A stretch of DNA of 64,000 nt from contig NC_085136.1 in assembly GCF_035046485.1 (NCBI RefSeq), forward strand, positions 157,654,754 through 157,718,753, read 5' to 3'. This document shows, piece after piece, positions 1 to 11,900 of the stretch. The position numbers and the translations under genes were made by a program. How positions within the stretch are numbered: position 1 is the first letter of the stretch; each line of letters begins with the position of its first letter. This DNA comes from Aedes albopictus (taxonomy: Eukaryota > Arthropoda > Insecta > Diptera > Culicidae). Below the pieces are notes generated by a model. That model was not told where the DNA came from. It ran no database searches and saw only the letters and a program-made list of their open reading frames with translations.

Positions 1-3000
1 AAAGTTCACGTTTATCTGTCGGTAGTGATTTTTGTTCTCATCAGTAGAAGTGTTACGGTAAGCACATGACTATCCCGGCAAAGCACTATCATTTTTCGCA
101 GTAATGCAAAAACGGATAACGAAAAGGATTTTTCAATCAGCTAATGTACCAGGCAACCACACCGCCACACTTTTTTTTACTCACATAGAAGTGCAGTAGT
201 GGATAAAGATATCAAGAGAAGGTGGGTTTGTAGCCAGATTTGTTATCACGAGCATAATTTCTACTCGAAAAGGATGAAGTTGGAATAAGAAGATAATATT
301 CAGATCTTCCATCGAAATTCTAATCCATGTAAGTTCATTGATGAATTTCTGCATCATGAGAAAAAAATTGAATATAAAAAGAATAAGTATGAGAAAGAAA
401 AAAAGTAGAAAAACATAAAAGAAAGATGAGAAGTACGATAAGAATATTGAGAAGAAAACGAAGAAAAATATAAAAAATGCAGAGGAAAAAGAAGATTTAA
501 AAGGAAAATTTAGAAGATTGGATAAAAGAAGAAGAATGAGAAGAACAAGAAGAATAACAAGGAAAGTATATAAATCAAAATGCGATGATCTCAAGATTAA
601 TCTTCAAATAACATGCGATAACAGTTTGAGCAAATCCATTGTTTCGTTTAGTGTGGAAAGATTCGCGCAAATTTAAATCCCTTTCGTTCATCCCTAAAGT
701 ACGCTTCTTTTTCTACCACCCAAAACTTAACTGGATACAACAGGTTCATCAGCAAAACATACAGTTTTGATCCATTCCGACAAAATAGTCATTCATGGAG
801 TAGTTTTAGACATTTTTGCATCCTTTTTACGTTCATGATTGCTGGAGTTTCTCATGTTCTACAGGATCATTTCAAACTCACCTATACGGGATGATGCGTT
901 ATAAAACTTCTCTTCCTCTTCATGCCACTTTGAAATTAACCTTTAAGGGCTGTACATCGCTTCACCTTCCATCTTCTAGTCATAGTGAGTCCGATCAGAA
1001 CGACCGACGACGTCGAGCACGGGAGAATTTGCCTGTGCCATTAACTCGTGGAATGGAGCCGCACTATTATACTTGCTCTTCAATCCTTTCACAGACCAAT
1101 TTCTAAAAGGTTGAAAATCATCAGACAAGCGAAACGAAGAACGATTTTCTTCCCCACACAAAAAGGCGTCCCGGTCGTCGTCCCGTCCCGGTGAATGGTT
1201 CGGTGAGCAGGAGTTGAGTATGGAAATTAATTTTCTTTCTGTTTAATGAAAATTTTAATCCCCCCACAAGTTGCTCAACATTAAAGCTCAAAGGCCAAAT
1301 GAAGTTTGAGTGAGAGCAAATGTCTTGGGTGTAGCTGCAGCAATTATCAAATTATTGAACCACTGCTGGTTCAATGGTGTTAAAGAGAAATTAGCACCTT
1401 CCCGTATCAAGCTTATTTGACTCAATTTTATTGGCTAAGTTGGTTAATTTTTTTTTTATGCCGATGATCAAAATTATGATCGATGAAGAAGTTTTCCGTT
1501 TCTATAGCACTTCTTTATCTTTAGCCTTGTCTTTAGCTTGCAGGAACGCTTTCACTTTGACAGATCATGCATGTTAACTTAAGGTTACATGTGCAGTTTC
1601 ACATTTATTAATCGAAACTTTATTTGCAAATATTTTTTTTACATTGTCATATCTTGAGGCTGACATGAATACCGTTTTAGAATACCTATATGCGCTTTTA
1701 CTGCTTACGGGTTCATGAAACTCAATGTAACGGTCGTCATTTGAAGTAGCAGGTTCGTGTCCTGTTACGGTCGCCATAAAGTAATTTTGTCCACTTTGGT
1801 TGACGGCAATGACACTTTCAAGTTAGTTTAAAATTTTTCCTTTAGCTCCTATTTTTGTCATTTTGATGTATTTTTTTTTTTTGAAAAACTTAGGTTATTA
1901 AAACGCTGAATGCATTTTGCGCTGTAGTTAAACATTGAGTTGTGATCGTTAACATACCTAGTATTTAAAAGATGGTTCTATTGCGTCCTCATTAGTAGAA
2001 AGTAGCCCACAAATGCAGCATCGTTCCGATCCGGAAACCTGCGACTCGACGCAGCAGTAACATTTTGCGCCATGTATCATATTGTACAATACCTATTGCC
2101 AGTTTTTTTTTACCTCCGAATAATTTATTTCTCACTGAGCACAGACTACGGGATGCTTTCATGCACCTCCGGAGTCATCCCGCCGAGAAGAAAATAACAA
2201 CGCGAAGGAAAATTAATGCCAACGTGCATACATCTAATGCCAGTTCGCTGAACAACTTAGAGATGTATCAAAAGTATTGTAAGGCTGTAAGGTAAATGGC
2301 TTCTTTGACAATACCTTGTTTGGAGTACTCATGATTTACCGATTAGAAACAGAAAACATTATGCTACTGCGCTTCAGGTTAGACTGAAATATACCAAATT
2401 ATAAGGTATCTAACACCATATCTTACTTTCAACAATTTAGCAAAAATTAAAGAATTTGAAGTTTATAAATTACTTTCATGAAATATTTTTGAAGAACATC
2501 TCTAGCAATTGAAAATCCTCCAGCCAGAACCACAGGGTGCTCAACTCACTGCCTTCCTCATCATTATTACCATCGTACTCGATAAAAAAAGAACGAGCCT
2601 TCCCATGTTCCAGTTGTTTCACCTAGCATGGTGCATATTTTTAATGAATCACATGATGATCATATCCATTAAAATTTATTTGTCGAAGTAGGTTATTCCT
2701 CAACCAGTAGGCTACGGAGCATTAACAAATACAAACCGACGACCTCCTACTTCTATCTACTTTCTTTCTTTCTCTCTTCTCAATTCATAAATTCATATAG
2801 CCATTGCTAGAACAGAAACGGGTTGAAAAACCGTTTCCCTTCCTTAAAACTTCCACAGCACAGTTTCAACCAATCATACAACGCCTGCAATTAAGGGGGA
2901 ATCCCATAAGAGCCGATTAAGAAATTTTTAAAGCATTCCTCGCTGGACACTGCCGAAGTTTTCGAAGCCATTCCTGAATAAATTCCCTAAGTGATTTCCC

Positions 3001-3056
3001 AAAGAAATCAATGAAGAAGTTCTCGAGTACGTTGTTCGAATTATTTCTGTAGGCTT
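1..3056. other. AT-rich intergenic stretch, no gene recognised
   Basis: I see no convincing coding region here. The open frames are short and of low complexity. The one distinctive feature is a purine-rich tract at about 357-575, where the plus strand is nearly all A and G; its antisense reads as a Phe/Leu-rich pseudo-peptide and is not a gene. Homopolymer T runs occur near 1450 and 1870. No terminal inverted repeats or target duplications were recognised. Confidence 0.6.
357..575 (+). repeat. Polypurine (A/G) low-complexity tract
   Basis: About 220 bases are almost entirely A and G on the plus strand, built of AGAA, GAAA and AAGAAG words with few pyrimidines. It is not a pure microsatellite. 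Such strand-asymmetric tracts can form non-B DNA, but that is inference. Confidence 0.7.
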
Positions 3057-3605
3057 TCAGTCCTGAGCAGTTGAGCACCCACGGTGGTGCATAGGGCCGA
3101 ATTGAAAGATATCCTGGGGGATTGCCAGCCATCGCCTTAACTTGTGGCCAGGTCCAATTTCTGTCGACTTGCTTTATTTCGTTATTGAGACCAAGGTTTT
3201 TATATATTCTAAGGTTGGCTTAGATGTCAAAACTGGCTGAGCGGCCATATTTTTTTCACCGTGAGAAATTCTGAAAACAAATCCCCCGCCTCCTCAAATT
3301 CCTTTGAAATTTCGCTTCCTCTGCTGTTCTCCACAAACTAAACGTCATGCTCAACCTTACAATATATAAAAACCTTGGTAGAGGCTACGCCGCCATGGGC
3401 CTCTGGGTCTACTTTTGTTGTGATGTCCTGCTGGGTTCCAATCCAACGCTTGCAAATTTCGTATCCGTCACTGCGTAGAGTGTATCCGACCCACCTCCAC
3501 TTTTGCTCCCGAAATTCTGTCGCTATCGGCTTTTGATGACATCGACGATAGACCTCCAGGTTGGTGAGGCCAATTGTGGCCATCTGTTGATGAAGACCTG
3601 CAGCC
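3057..3605 (-). pseudogene. Non-LTR retrotransposon (host A), RT C-terminal end, split from 6102-7460
   Basis: Reading leftwards, this is the C-terminal tail of a non-LTR reverse transcriptase. Recognisable words are RRCHQKPIATEF, KWRWVGYTLRSDG and DRNWTWPQVKAMAGN, and the frame ends in a CSTAQD-like motif with a TGA near 3060. Several frame changes are needed. The upstream (5') half of the same relic lies at 6102-7460, on the far side of an R1 element. The 12-bp duplication (3594-3605 and 6102-6113, one mismatch) shows the two halves were once continuous: on one side the frame reads towards ETWCVSEENT, on the other it resumes with LQVFINR. Clade not firmly assigned (RTE/CR1-like by eye). Confidence 0.75.
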
Positions 3606-5392
3606 GCAGCTTGCTTTGAGGGTCTCTGTCAGAGTGCCAATGCGAACCCGTGGGGTGACGCCTACAGGATCGTTATGGCCAAGACGAGAGGTGTGATGGC
3701 TCCTACAGAGCAATCTCCAGACATGTTGGAGGGGATCATCGGAGGACTTTTTCCGCGTCATGATCCTAGTCCTTTGCCTCCTTTTGTAGAAAGGCGGGGA
3801 CTGGGGCTGGCGATGAGGAGAGGGTCACCGATGTGGAACTTGCGGGGATAGGTAAGGCCCCAGGTCCGGACGGAGTTCCGAACCTGGCTTTAAAAGTAGC
3901 TATTGCAGAGGCTCCCGGGATGTTCAGGCCTGCCATGCAGAAATTCCTGGACGAGGGAGTTTTCCCAGAAGCTTGGAAGAGGCAAAGCCTGGTACTATTG
4001 CCAAAGGCGGGGAAACCCCCCGGAGACCCGTTGGCATATAGAGCAATATGCTTGATTGACACGGCGGGGAAGGTGCTCGAGAAGATCATCCTCAATAGAA
4101 TGTTGAGGTTCACCGAGGGCGAAAATGGTCTTTCGAGTAACCAGTACGGCTTCCAGAAGGGGAGGTTCACCGTAGACGCTATCTTGTCGGTTACAAAAAC
4201 CGCCGAGAAAGCACTCGAGCCTAAGAGGAGGGGAATTTGTTTCTGTGCGGTAGTGACTCTGGATGTTAGGAATGCGTTTAATAGCGCCAGCTGGTCTGCT
4301 ATTACCGATGCGCTCTTGCGTCTGGGGATACCGGGGTACCTGTACAAGATTCTCGGAAGTTACTTTGAGAATCGAGTACTAGTTTACGACACGGAGGTGG
4401 GTCGGAAGTGCTTTCACATAACCTCAGGAGTCCCGCAAGGTTCCATCTTGGGTCCGGTGTTATGGAATGTCATGTACGACGAGGTGTTGAGGTTAGAGTA
4501 CTCAGTGGGAGTGCAGATTGTCGGATTTGCCGACGACATTACGCTCGAAGTCTACGGTGAAACGATCGAGGAGGTGAAGTTGACTACCGACCACTCGATC
4601 AAGGTTGTGGAGGCGTGGATGCGGTCCAGGAAACTGGAGCTGGCTCACCACAAGACTGAGGTGACGGTTGCTAACAACCGGAAGTCGGAGCAGCAGGCGG
4701 AGATCACTATCACTATCACAGGAAAGTGCACTATCCTGTCAAAGCGTTCCGTCAAACACTTGGGCGTGATGATCGACGATAAGCTTATCTTCGGTAGCCA
4801 CGTCGATTATGCCTTGTGCCTGAGGGTTGCGAGCGCGTACCGTACCGTGTCACCCGACGCTCTCTGCGTCATTACAGGTATGGCGCCTTTCTGCATTCTT
4901 TTCAGTGAGGACATGGAGTGCTTCGAAATGCGCGGCACAAGAGACATACGCAAGACTGCCACGATGGCCTCTATGGTCAAATGGCAGCGTGCGTGGGACA
5001 GTTCCACCAAAGGAAGGTGGACCCATAGGTTGATACCGAGGGTAGATAGTTGGATTAATAGGCGCCATGGGGAAGTTACATTTCATCTGACACAGGTTCT
5101 TACAGGTCATGGTTGCTTCCGACAGTATCTACACCGTTTCGAGCATGCGGATTATCCCGAATGCCCAGTGTGCAATGGTTTAGAGGAAACGGCGGAACAC
5201 GTTTTGTTCGTGTGTCCGCGTTTTCGCACAATGCGTGACCGCATGCTTGCCACATGCGGGGAGGACACAACTCCGGACAATTTGGTTCAGAGGATGTGTA
5301 AGGATGAGTTTGGCTGGAACGCCGTTTCAACGGCTATCACCCATATCGTCTGGGAGCTGCAGAGGAGGTTGCGCGTGGACTCGGCTGGCTAG
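3606..5392 (+). pseudogene. R1 ORF2 fragment: reverse transcriptase and zinc knuckle
   Basis: The first 180 bases encode the EN-RT linker (NPWGDAYRIVMAKTRG) in one frame. A one-base deletion near 3792, compared with the copy on the minus strand near 58020, shifts the frame; from 3833 it is open for 519 codons. RT landmarks in order: GKAPGPDGVPN, VTLDVRNAFNSA (first catalytic Asp), SGVPQGSILGP and FADDITLEV (the Asp pair near 4541-4546). The end holds the zinc knuckle CPVCNGLEETAEHVLFVC. Against the tandem copy at 13178 it lacks 63 codons in frame after HVDYA (near 4812), removing part of the thumb. The apparent start at 3833 is GTG and is not a real initiation site. It is a dead 5'-truncated copy. 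Confidence 0.88.
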
Positions 5393-6101
5393 TCCAGATG
5401 CAGTACAAGAGGTGGTCCAGGGTTTCGGAGTCGGCTTCGTAGGTCGTACCGGTGCCCTGCGGTCGAGATCGACCCTTACAGCGATTAAGTGGCCACGGAG
5501 AGGAAGTCACGGTAGCAGTCCTGTCGTGGCGTCGGTCTACTGGGTTGGATCAGAGCCCGCGGTTGGAAAGGGGTCTCCGCAAGGGTCGGGGTAGCTGAGA
5601 CCCTGCTGTCTGCAACCTTCGGGTGCATCTGATAGGGCCTGAAGGGTAGTGATACCCTTTCTTTGCGGGCACGTCAGATCGGGTTGCACGTGGGCATCAG
5701 TTCTTGATGTCTGCAAAGCAGTTGGGCGCGGGCGGGGTTGACCCTGCCCGCCTTCCGAAGACATAGGGAATGGCGAGGACCACTCGGGAAACTGGCTAAG
5801 CGCCAGCATGTTACCGTGATGGACTCTTCAGAGCGAGTCATCGATGTTCGTTGCTGCTAGGCTACACAGCTAACCTTGAGGGTGCGATGTGCACTAGCCC
5901 CTCTCTGAAGCAATACCTTCTTGGTGGTTCCGGAGAGACGTAGGGTTTGGCAACCATAGGAATGTGTTTAGTGGGTACGAGAAGAGAGTAGTCCTGGCTT
6001 TTACTTTTGTTGTAGAAGACGACCTCAGCCCCACACTACCCTATCCTTGATATTAGGGTGTCTGTTTGCAGATTATCCCCCTATAGTTTGGAATAAAAAA
6101 A
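3606..6101 (+). mobile_element. R1-clade non-LTR retrotransposon, copy 1 (5'-truncated)
   Basis: This 2.5-kb insertion starts in the linker between endonuclease and RT, runs through RT and a C-terminal zinc knuckle, then a ~710-bp 3' UTR, and ends in an A-rich tail. It lies between a 12-bp duplication, agacctgcagcc (3594-3605) and agaccagcagcc (6102-6113), which differ at one base. The R1 clade normally encodes ORF1 and an ORF2 with EN, RT and a CCHC end; here ORF1 and the endonuclease are lost by 5' truncation, as is usual for target-primed reverse transcription. The family recurs at 12318-15048, 21430-22370, 26757-27190, 28290-28640 and 57973-60177. It is inserted antisense into host A. Confidence 0.88.
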
Positions 6102-7460
6102 AGACCAGCAGCCATTGAGTGTTCTCCTCTGATACACACCAAGTTTCACTGGCATACTACATCACAGATTACACGTTCGAATTAAAAATTCCATACATTT
6201 CTTAAACTTGTAAAAGCAGCCCTCGCCTTCTTGATCCGTACACTTATGTCGATCTTGGTGCCGTCATCATCCGCCATTTACCTACCAAGATATTGAAATC
6301 TTCCAACATTCTTCAGAGCTTGCTTGGTCTTGTTGACGACGTTGATGGTAAGACCTGCCGCCGAGAAGCGATTGGCAAGAGCATTGAGCTTAGCCTGCAT
6401 ATGAGAGCATGGAGAGCAACGTCATCAGCCAATCCGAAGTCATTTAGGTGCTCTATGACAATGAGCTGCCACAGCAAGCCACGATTTGGTTCGCGATCCA
6501 TCGCACCTAACAGGATCTCGTTGATTACGATGAGGAACAGTAGCGGTGATAGTTACATCCTTGCCTCACTCCAGCAACGACCCGGATGGGATCGGACAAG
6601 ACACCGTTGTGCAGTACTCTGCACGAAAATGCTCTGTACTGTGCTTCAATGAGGCCGATGATTTTCCCAGGGACACCCTGGCGCCTGAGGCCTTCCCACA
6701 TGTTTTCGTGATTGAGACGGTCGAAAGCTTTTTTGTAATCAATGAACACTAGGTAAAGAAACTCTTGGAATTCATTGATCCAGAATGATACGGGGAGTAA
6801 CAGTATCGACCCCCGAGGCCCTGTTCGATTTCATGCTACGGATGGCTGTTTCTATCTCCTGCAATGATGGGACTTCGGTGTTGACACGGGTAATGCATAG
6901 AAACCTTGGCGGTCATGCTGAGGTGTTGGTGACGTGGCCGACACTTGAAAAAGGTTTCCAAAGTGCTCGAACCAGCGTTTTAACTGGTCAGCCGGGTCAG
7001 TCAATAACTGTTCAGACGTGTCTTTCACAGACATCGTAGCCGCGTTTGCGGCTTTCTCGCCTTTGTCGGCTAGGGAGTTCGCCCTCGCTCTTTTGTCCCG
7101 TCTACGGCTTTGGCTCCTCGTATTTTCGCTGGCTCTATTACGGCTTTGGCGTTCGTTTGCGGCTTTCTCGCCTTCGTCGGCTAGGGAGTTCGCCCTCGCT
7201 CTTTTGTACCGTCTACGGCTTTGGCTCCTCGTATTTTCGCTGGCTCTATTACGGCTTTGGCGTTCCTTCGCTCTCCTATCTTCCTCCAGAATCATCTGTG
7301 ATCCACTGCTTTCTACGGGTGCGTAGCTCACCCAAATTATTCTCGCCGGTGGTGACTAAGGCGTTTTTAATGGCGCTACATTGATCTTCTACGCTTTACC
7401 TTCCGTAATATCCGCAACACGGTTCTCTAGTTCCTCGACGAAGGACCTTTTCACCGTAGT
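6102..7460 (-). pseudogene. Non-LTR retrotransposon (host A), linker and RT part
   Basis: This is the 5' half of host A. From right to left it reads FVEELENRVADITEG, then an Arg/Ser/Glu-rich linker, then RT words DQLKRWFEHFGNLF, FIDYKKAFDRLNHENMWEGL, VVAGVRQGC and LADDVALHA, then DGTKIDISVRIKKARAAF. The RT catalytic core is recognisable, but stops and frame changes break it, including just after VRQGC. The linker holds a direct tandem duplication of 111 bp (about 7045-7266), so a 37-residue segment occurs twice. The rest of the protein lies at 3057-3605. Confidence 0.78.
7045..7266. repeat. 111-bp tandem duplication inside the host A linker
   Basis: Two adjacent units begin tttgcggctttctcgcct at about 7045 and tttgcggctttctcgcct(t/c) at about 7156, exactly 111 bp apart and almost identical. 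The length is a multiple of three, so the minus-strand frame is kept and the segment containing RNRASENTRSQSRRR is doubled. Confidence 0.8.
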
Positions 7461-8470
7461 GTCTTTTATTCTTTTATTCTTTTATTTTTTGGAGTAGGGA
7501 AAAGTCAGCGGGAGTGTGCTCAAATGAACCCCAGCACGAGCTTATTATTTTGCGTTTGAGCGGTGTCTTGCTTGCAGAAAATGAGATCATTTCCATGGTC
7601 ATCCAGACAGCATGGCACCGCTCAAAAGTTAAACGGGTAAACACTTGCATAAATTCATAGAACTCTTCTCCCAGAGGCATAAAACCTTCTCATCTTTTCA
7701 ACAATATGTACAAATAGTAACACTCCCAGTGAGAAATTGTTCTCTTTTAAGGAAGTGTATTTAACCTAATTTAACATTTAACATACTGTGATAAATAAAT
7801 CTACAACTTTGAATATTTTCACCCTAGAATAAAAAATATAGATATCAAATGGAATCAAGAACAATTTTTACTTTGAAATAATTTTTAGAATATCTGACTT
7901 TGAAAATGACAAACACAAACAATCAAAGAAATGAGTTTGGAGTCAGTGATTGCTGTGATTGTAGTATAATATTTCAGTTCAGTGCTTAAATTTTTATAGC
8001 AATAAAATTTATTAGATTTGAATAAATATATTTAAAAGTTCTCAATATTATTAGAGTGAGCAGCCCCGTGTCTACAACTAATAAACCTAGTAAACTATTA
8101 AATTAACTATTGAAAATAGGAGTAAAAACCGGAGATGGAAGTTTTACACAAGGCAGCAGTATATGTACTGCTGGATAGTACTTGTTGACGTGGCCGCAGT
8201 CTCCAGTTGACATTTCAGCCAGCATTGAGTGATGTCTGAGTGAACTGAAGTTTCCTCACGATCGGCGGATCCATTAAATCTGGAAGATCCTCGGATGATA
8301 TGCAACGTCTGACAAAGCCAAAACAGCATGCGAGTGATGGTCCAGCATGGAGAAAATTCCATGGACGGTTGCACGGTACGAACTACTGTGAAGTATACCA
8401 CGGAAGGGCATCGGCTGTTGTAAGACATGTTTCGTTCATGCCCGGATGGTGGGATGGCACGGAGGTAGAC
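7461..8470. other. Unassigned AT-rich spacer
   Basis: No coding similarity, TIR or target duplication was recognised. A short run of ctttta repeats near 7460-7485 abuts the end of host A. The rest is AT-rich, turning GC-richer after 8300. Confidence 0.45.
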
Positions 8471-8477
8471 TGCTTAA

Positions 8478-8886
8478 CAGCCGATAAGCCGAATCAGAAA
8501 GCGGACGGTGACCTGGCGTGGACGGCGGAACGGATCACGATGCCGCGGACGGTGGAGCGACCTGGATGGTGGCACGGCACTGGCGGGCGTCGGGTGATGT
8601 GTGATTTGTTCTGGAACAGATCGTGGACTTAATTAAGAGAGTAGTATCTCGCTTCGGCTAGACATATACCAGCCCGTTACCTGACAGAACTGGAGTTTCT
8701 GCTCAGCCGATAAGCCGATTCAGAAAGCAGATGGTGAGCTGGCATGGACGACGGTGGAACGGATCAGGATGCCACGGACGGTGGTACGACCTGGACGATG
8801 GTACGGCCTGGACGGTGGCACGGCACTGGGGGGTATCGGATGATGTGCGGTTTGATCAGTCCATTACCTGACAGAACTGGAGTTTA
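8478..8886. repeat. Imperfect direct repeat, GC-rich, two units
   Basis: Two related blocks begin cagccgataagccga at 8478 and 8704. Each holds tggacggcgg-type words and ggtggcacggcactgg, and each ends in ttacctgacagaactggag (8677 and 8863). Start spacing is 226 bp and end spacing 186 bp, so the second unit is shorter. Within each unit ggacggtgg-like words recur. It abuts the 3' end of host B and may be a tandem repeat in that element's 3' region; origin otherwise unknown. Confidence 0.6.
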
Positions 8887-8923
8887 GTACTGTGGAGTTA
8901 ATCATTGGATATAGTCTCGAAGA

Positions 8924-11900
8924 TTATATCTGATGTAGTTTGTTACGGCCTCCTTGAACAGATGAATGTCTCGCGTCGACCACCGGAAGAGCGTTATATC
9001 GAACTTTTCCATAGTATGAAAATGCTCGTTTTCCCAATTCAGTGTTCACTCTACTGGTCACAAGATTTGACTGGTTCCTAGTGTAATGACCATGTGAGTG
9101 CCACCGGAAACATTGGTTATGCATCGTTGCTGGGTTCCACAGAATATTGTTAATTTGCATTAGTGCTTGCTTTTCGCGAAGTGCAGCTACAGGCAGTATT
9201 GATGTTGCAGCTTCTTGGAACAGACAGTATGTGGAATATAACCTTGGCTTATGATAAACTGCTTTCAAACACCGATTTTGGGCAACTTGCGACTGGACAA
9301 ACGAAAAATAGATAGATAACATTTGTCTAATCGGTACAAATTTTGCTACTTTGCGTAGAAGGCCACACGTTAAACTAATTTCCGATAAAAGCTTGTTTAT
9401 ATGGCTACACCACGTAAGATTGGTGTCAAATGTCAATCCAAGGTATTTAAATGTATCGACCTTCTCGATCGTTTGAGAGTTGACAACCAAATCAACTGTC
9501 ACAGCTGGTCCAGAGCGAGCAGTTTTGAGGACCATATACTTTGTTTTGGATATGTTCAAGGATAGTAAGTTTTCTGCAAAATAGGCGTACAATTTGTTCA
9601 TGTCCTCTGCCATCAGTCGAATAAGCTCGTTCGCATCCGCAGATACAGTATCGGACAATAAAAATGCACCAAAGCCGTTTTTCCATACAAACTAGTCAAC
9701 TTTCGATAGCCATATCTCAATTATTTCTCAACCGATTGTTTTCGGCCTTTCTGTGACGAACTACAAAACATTTCAATTTTTGAAAACTATTGAAAAAAAT
9801 CGGTGATAACTATTGATAGAAAAGTTACAGATAGGTTGAATTTTGACAATAAAAATGCACCAAGACAAAATATTTTTAGCAAAAAATGCTGAAGTCAAAT
9901 AATGTTGATCTCTTCAGCAAATTTACTCATCACCACACAAGAAACATGTTTGCCGAAGACACCATAATGGTATGACGTGACCATGTTTTGCTATAGCATT
10001 TTTTGTCTTGGTGCATTTTTATTGTCAAAATTCAACCTATCTGTAACTTTTGTATCAATAGTTATCACCGATTTTTTTCAATAGTTTTCAAAAAATGAAG
10101 TGTTTTGTAGTTCGTCACAGAAAGACCGAAAACAATCGGTTGAGAAATAACTGAGATATGACAATCCAAAGTTGACTAGTTTGTATGGGAAAACGGCTTT
10201 GGTGCATTTTTATTGTCCGATACTGTACATATGATAGAGATGTGTCGTCGGCGAATAGGCGAGGCTTCCCGTGTAATCCTATCTCGCAGATCGTTGACAT
10301 AAATCAGGAACAATAAAGGTCCTAAATTACTGCCTTGGGGAACTCCGACCAGAAAAAGTACCCCTACGTATCGTCTTGAGTCTAACGCCTCATATATATC
10401 ATCCACTAGTTCGTTTGCAGCAGTAAGAGTACTCGAGCCATTGCGAAATCCGTATTGATAATTATATAATGTTCCATTGCTTTGGAAAAAATCAACTAGT
10501 CTGTTGGCCAAGAGTTTTTCAAGAACTTTACTCAATACCGATAGGATGGAAATCGGCCTATAGTTGTTTGCAAGGGTCTTATCTCCACCCTTATGATCAG
10601 GTATAACTTTCACAATTTTCAGGAAGTCCGGAAAGCGTCCAGTATCGATGGAGTGGTTGAACACATTTTCCAACAGTTCCGAGAAAATGTTGTGATGCTA
10701 CTTTACGAATGAAGCTGGAATTTCATCGGCTCCACAGCTTTTGTTGGCGTTCAATTCTTTGATCAATATTATTACTTCTTGTCTCGTAATTGGACGCAAG
10801 AATACGGAATTACTTGATGGAGTTAAGCTACCGAATTTGTTGATATCTCGAGTGCTACTAATAAATGAGGCTAGCAGGGGTCCAACCGTGCAAAAATACT
10901 TATTGAAAATGTTTGCGACACTTTTGCCTTGTGTTAGATCCTCTTGTTCATCCTGGAGCTCTATACGTCCTTCTGTGTCGTGATTCCGACCAAGCACTTT
11001 GTTCAAGTTCTTCCACATGGTAGATTGGTTTGTAGTAGCAAAGAGTTTTGAGTAATAATTCCGCTTAGCAGAGCTCTTCGTTTGTTGAACTTTTTTAGAA
11101 ATGTGTAACCATAGCTCCTGCAGATGCAGGTCTGTGGGATGCCTCCTGTAGTTTCTTGATATATTATCCTTCATACATATCAATTTCCACACATCGAACG
11201 TCATCTAAGGACAATAACCCTTTATTTTGGCGCGTATAACTACTTTTCTTGAAAACTGTTTCTTCAGGCTGATATAGTTCTGAGACATATTTCAAATTAT
11301 TCTCCGGTGTTCCTTGTGCTATGTTACGTACTTCAGCAGCAAATGCTTCATTCAGCTTTGTGTGATCGACAACCATTTTCTCTAACACTCTCAAGGTGAT
11401 CGATCTTTGTAATTTAAATGACGTCAAAATCATACAGTGGTCGCTCACATCAGAATGAACTGTCTCATTCAGAAGGGATGCTTGTAAATCTTCCGAGCAC
11501 ACTACATGATCCAATAGATTTCCTGTAGCCGGTCTAGTGGGGACCGTTTTCTAGTTGATTGTATGGTATATTTACATCTCCAACAATAACACAAGATGCC
11601 TCACGATTCTGCAACGCTAGTATGGATTCCAGTTTGTCCAAGTATTCAGTGGTTCTATATGAAGGAGGTTTGTAAACTGCATGTACTTGAAGGCTTGCGC
11701 CCATCCCATGAAGACGTAGATTGATATGGTGCAGCCGTCGACTATGGGTATTGCAAACAGTGTCGAAAACTATTGAATCTCTTTCAAATACTGCTAATCC
11801 CCCACCTCGACTATCTGATCTACAGGAAAAAACGCTCTTATAATGATCAATTTGATAATGCTGCACTCTATCCTTCTTGATCCAAGTTTTTCCTAGGGCA

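Noticed and set aside
181..594. Minus-strand 137-codon Phe/Leu-rich frame that looks like a membrane protein
   Set aside because: It is the antisense of a polypurine tract; composition alone creates the hydrophobic peptide.
4807..5110. Antisense and alternate-frame ORFs within R1 copy 1 and its equivalent at 13742-14048
   Set aside because: Shadows of the RT frame; they repeat in both copies only because the DNA does.
3606..6101. R1 as an rDNA-inserted element
   Set aside because: Flanks are a non-LTR relic and no rRNA sequence is present in the window.
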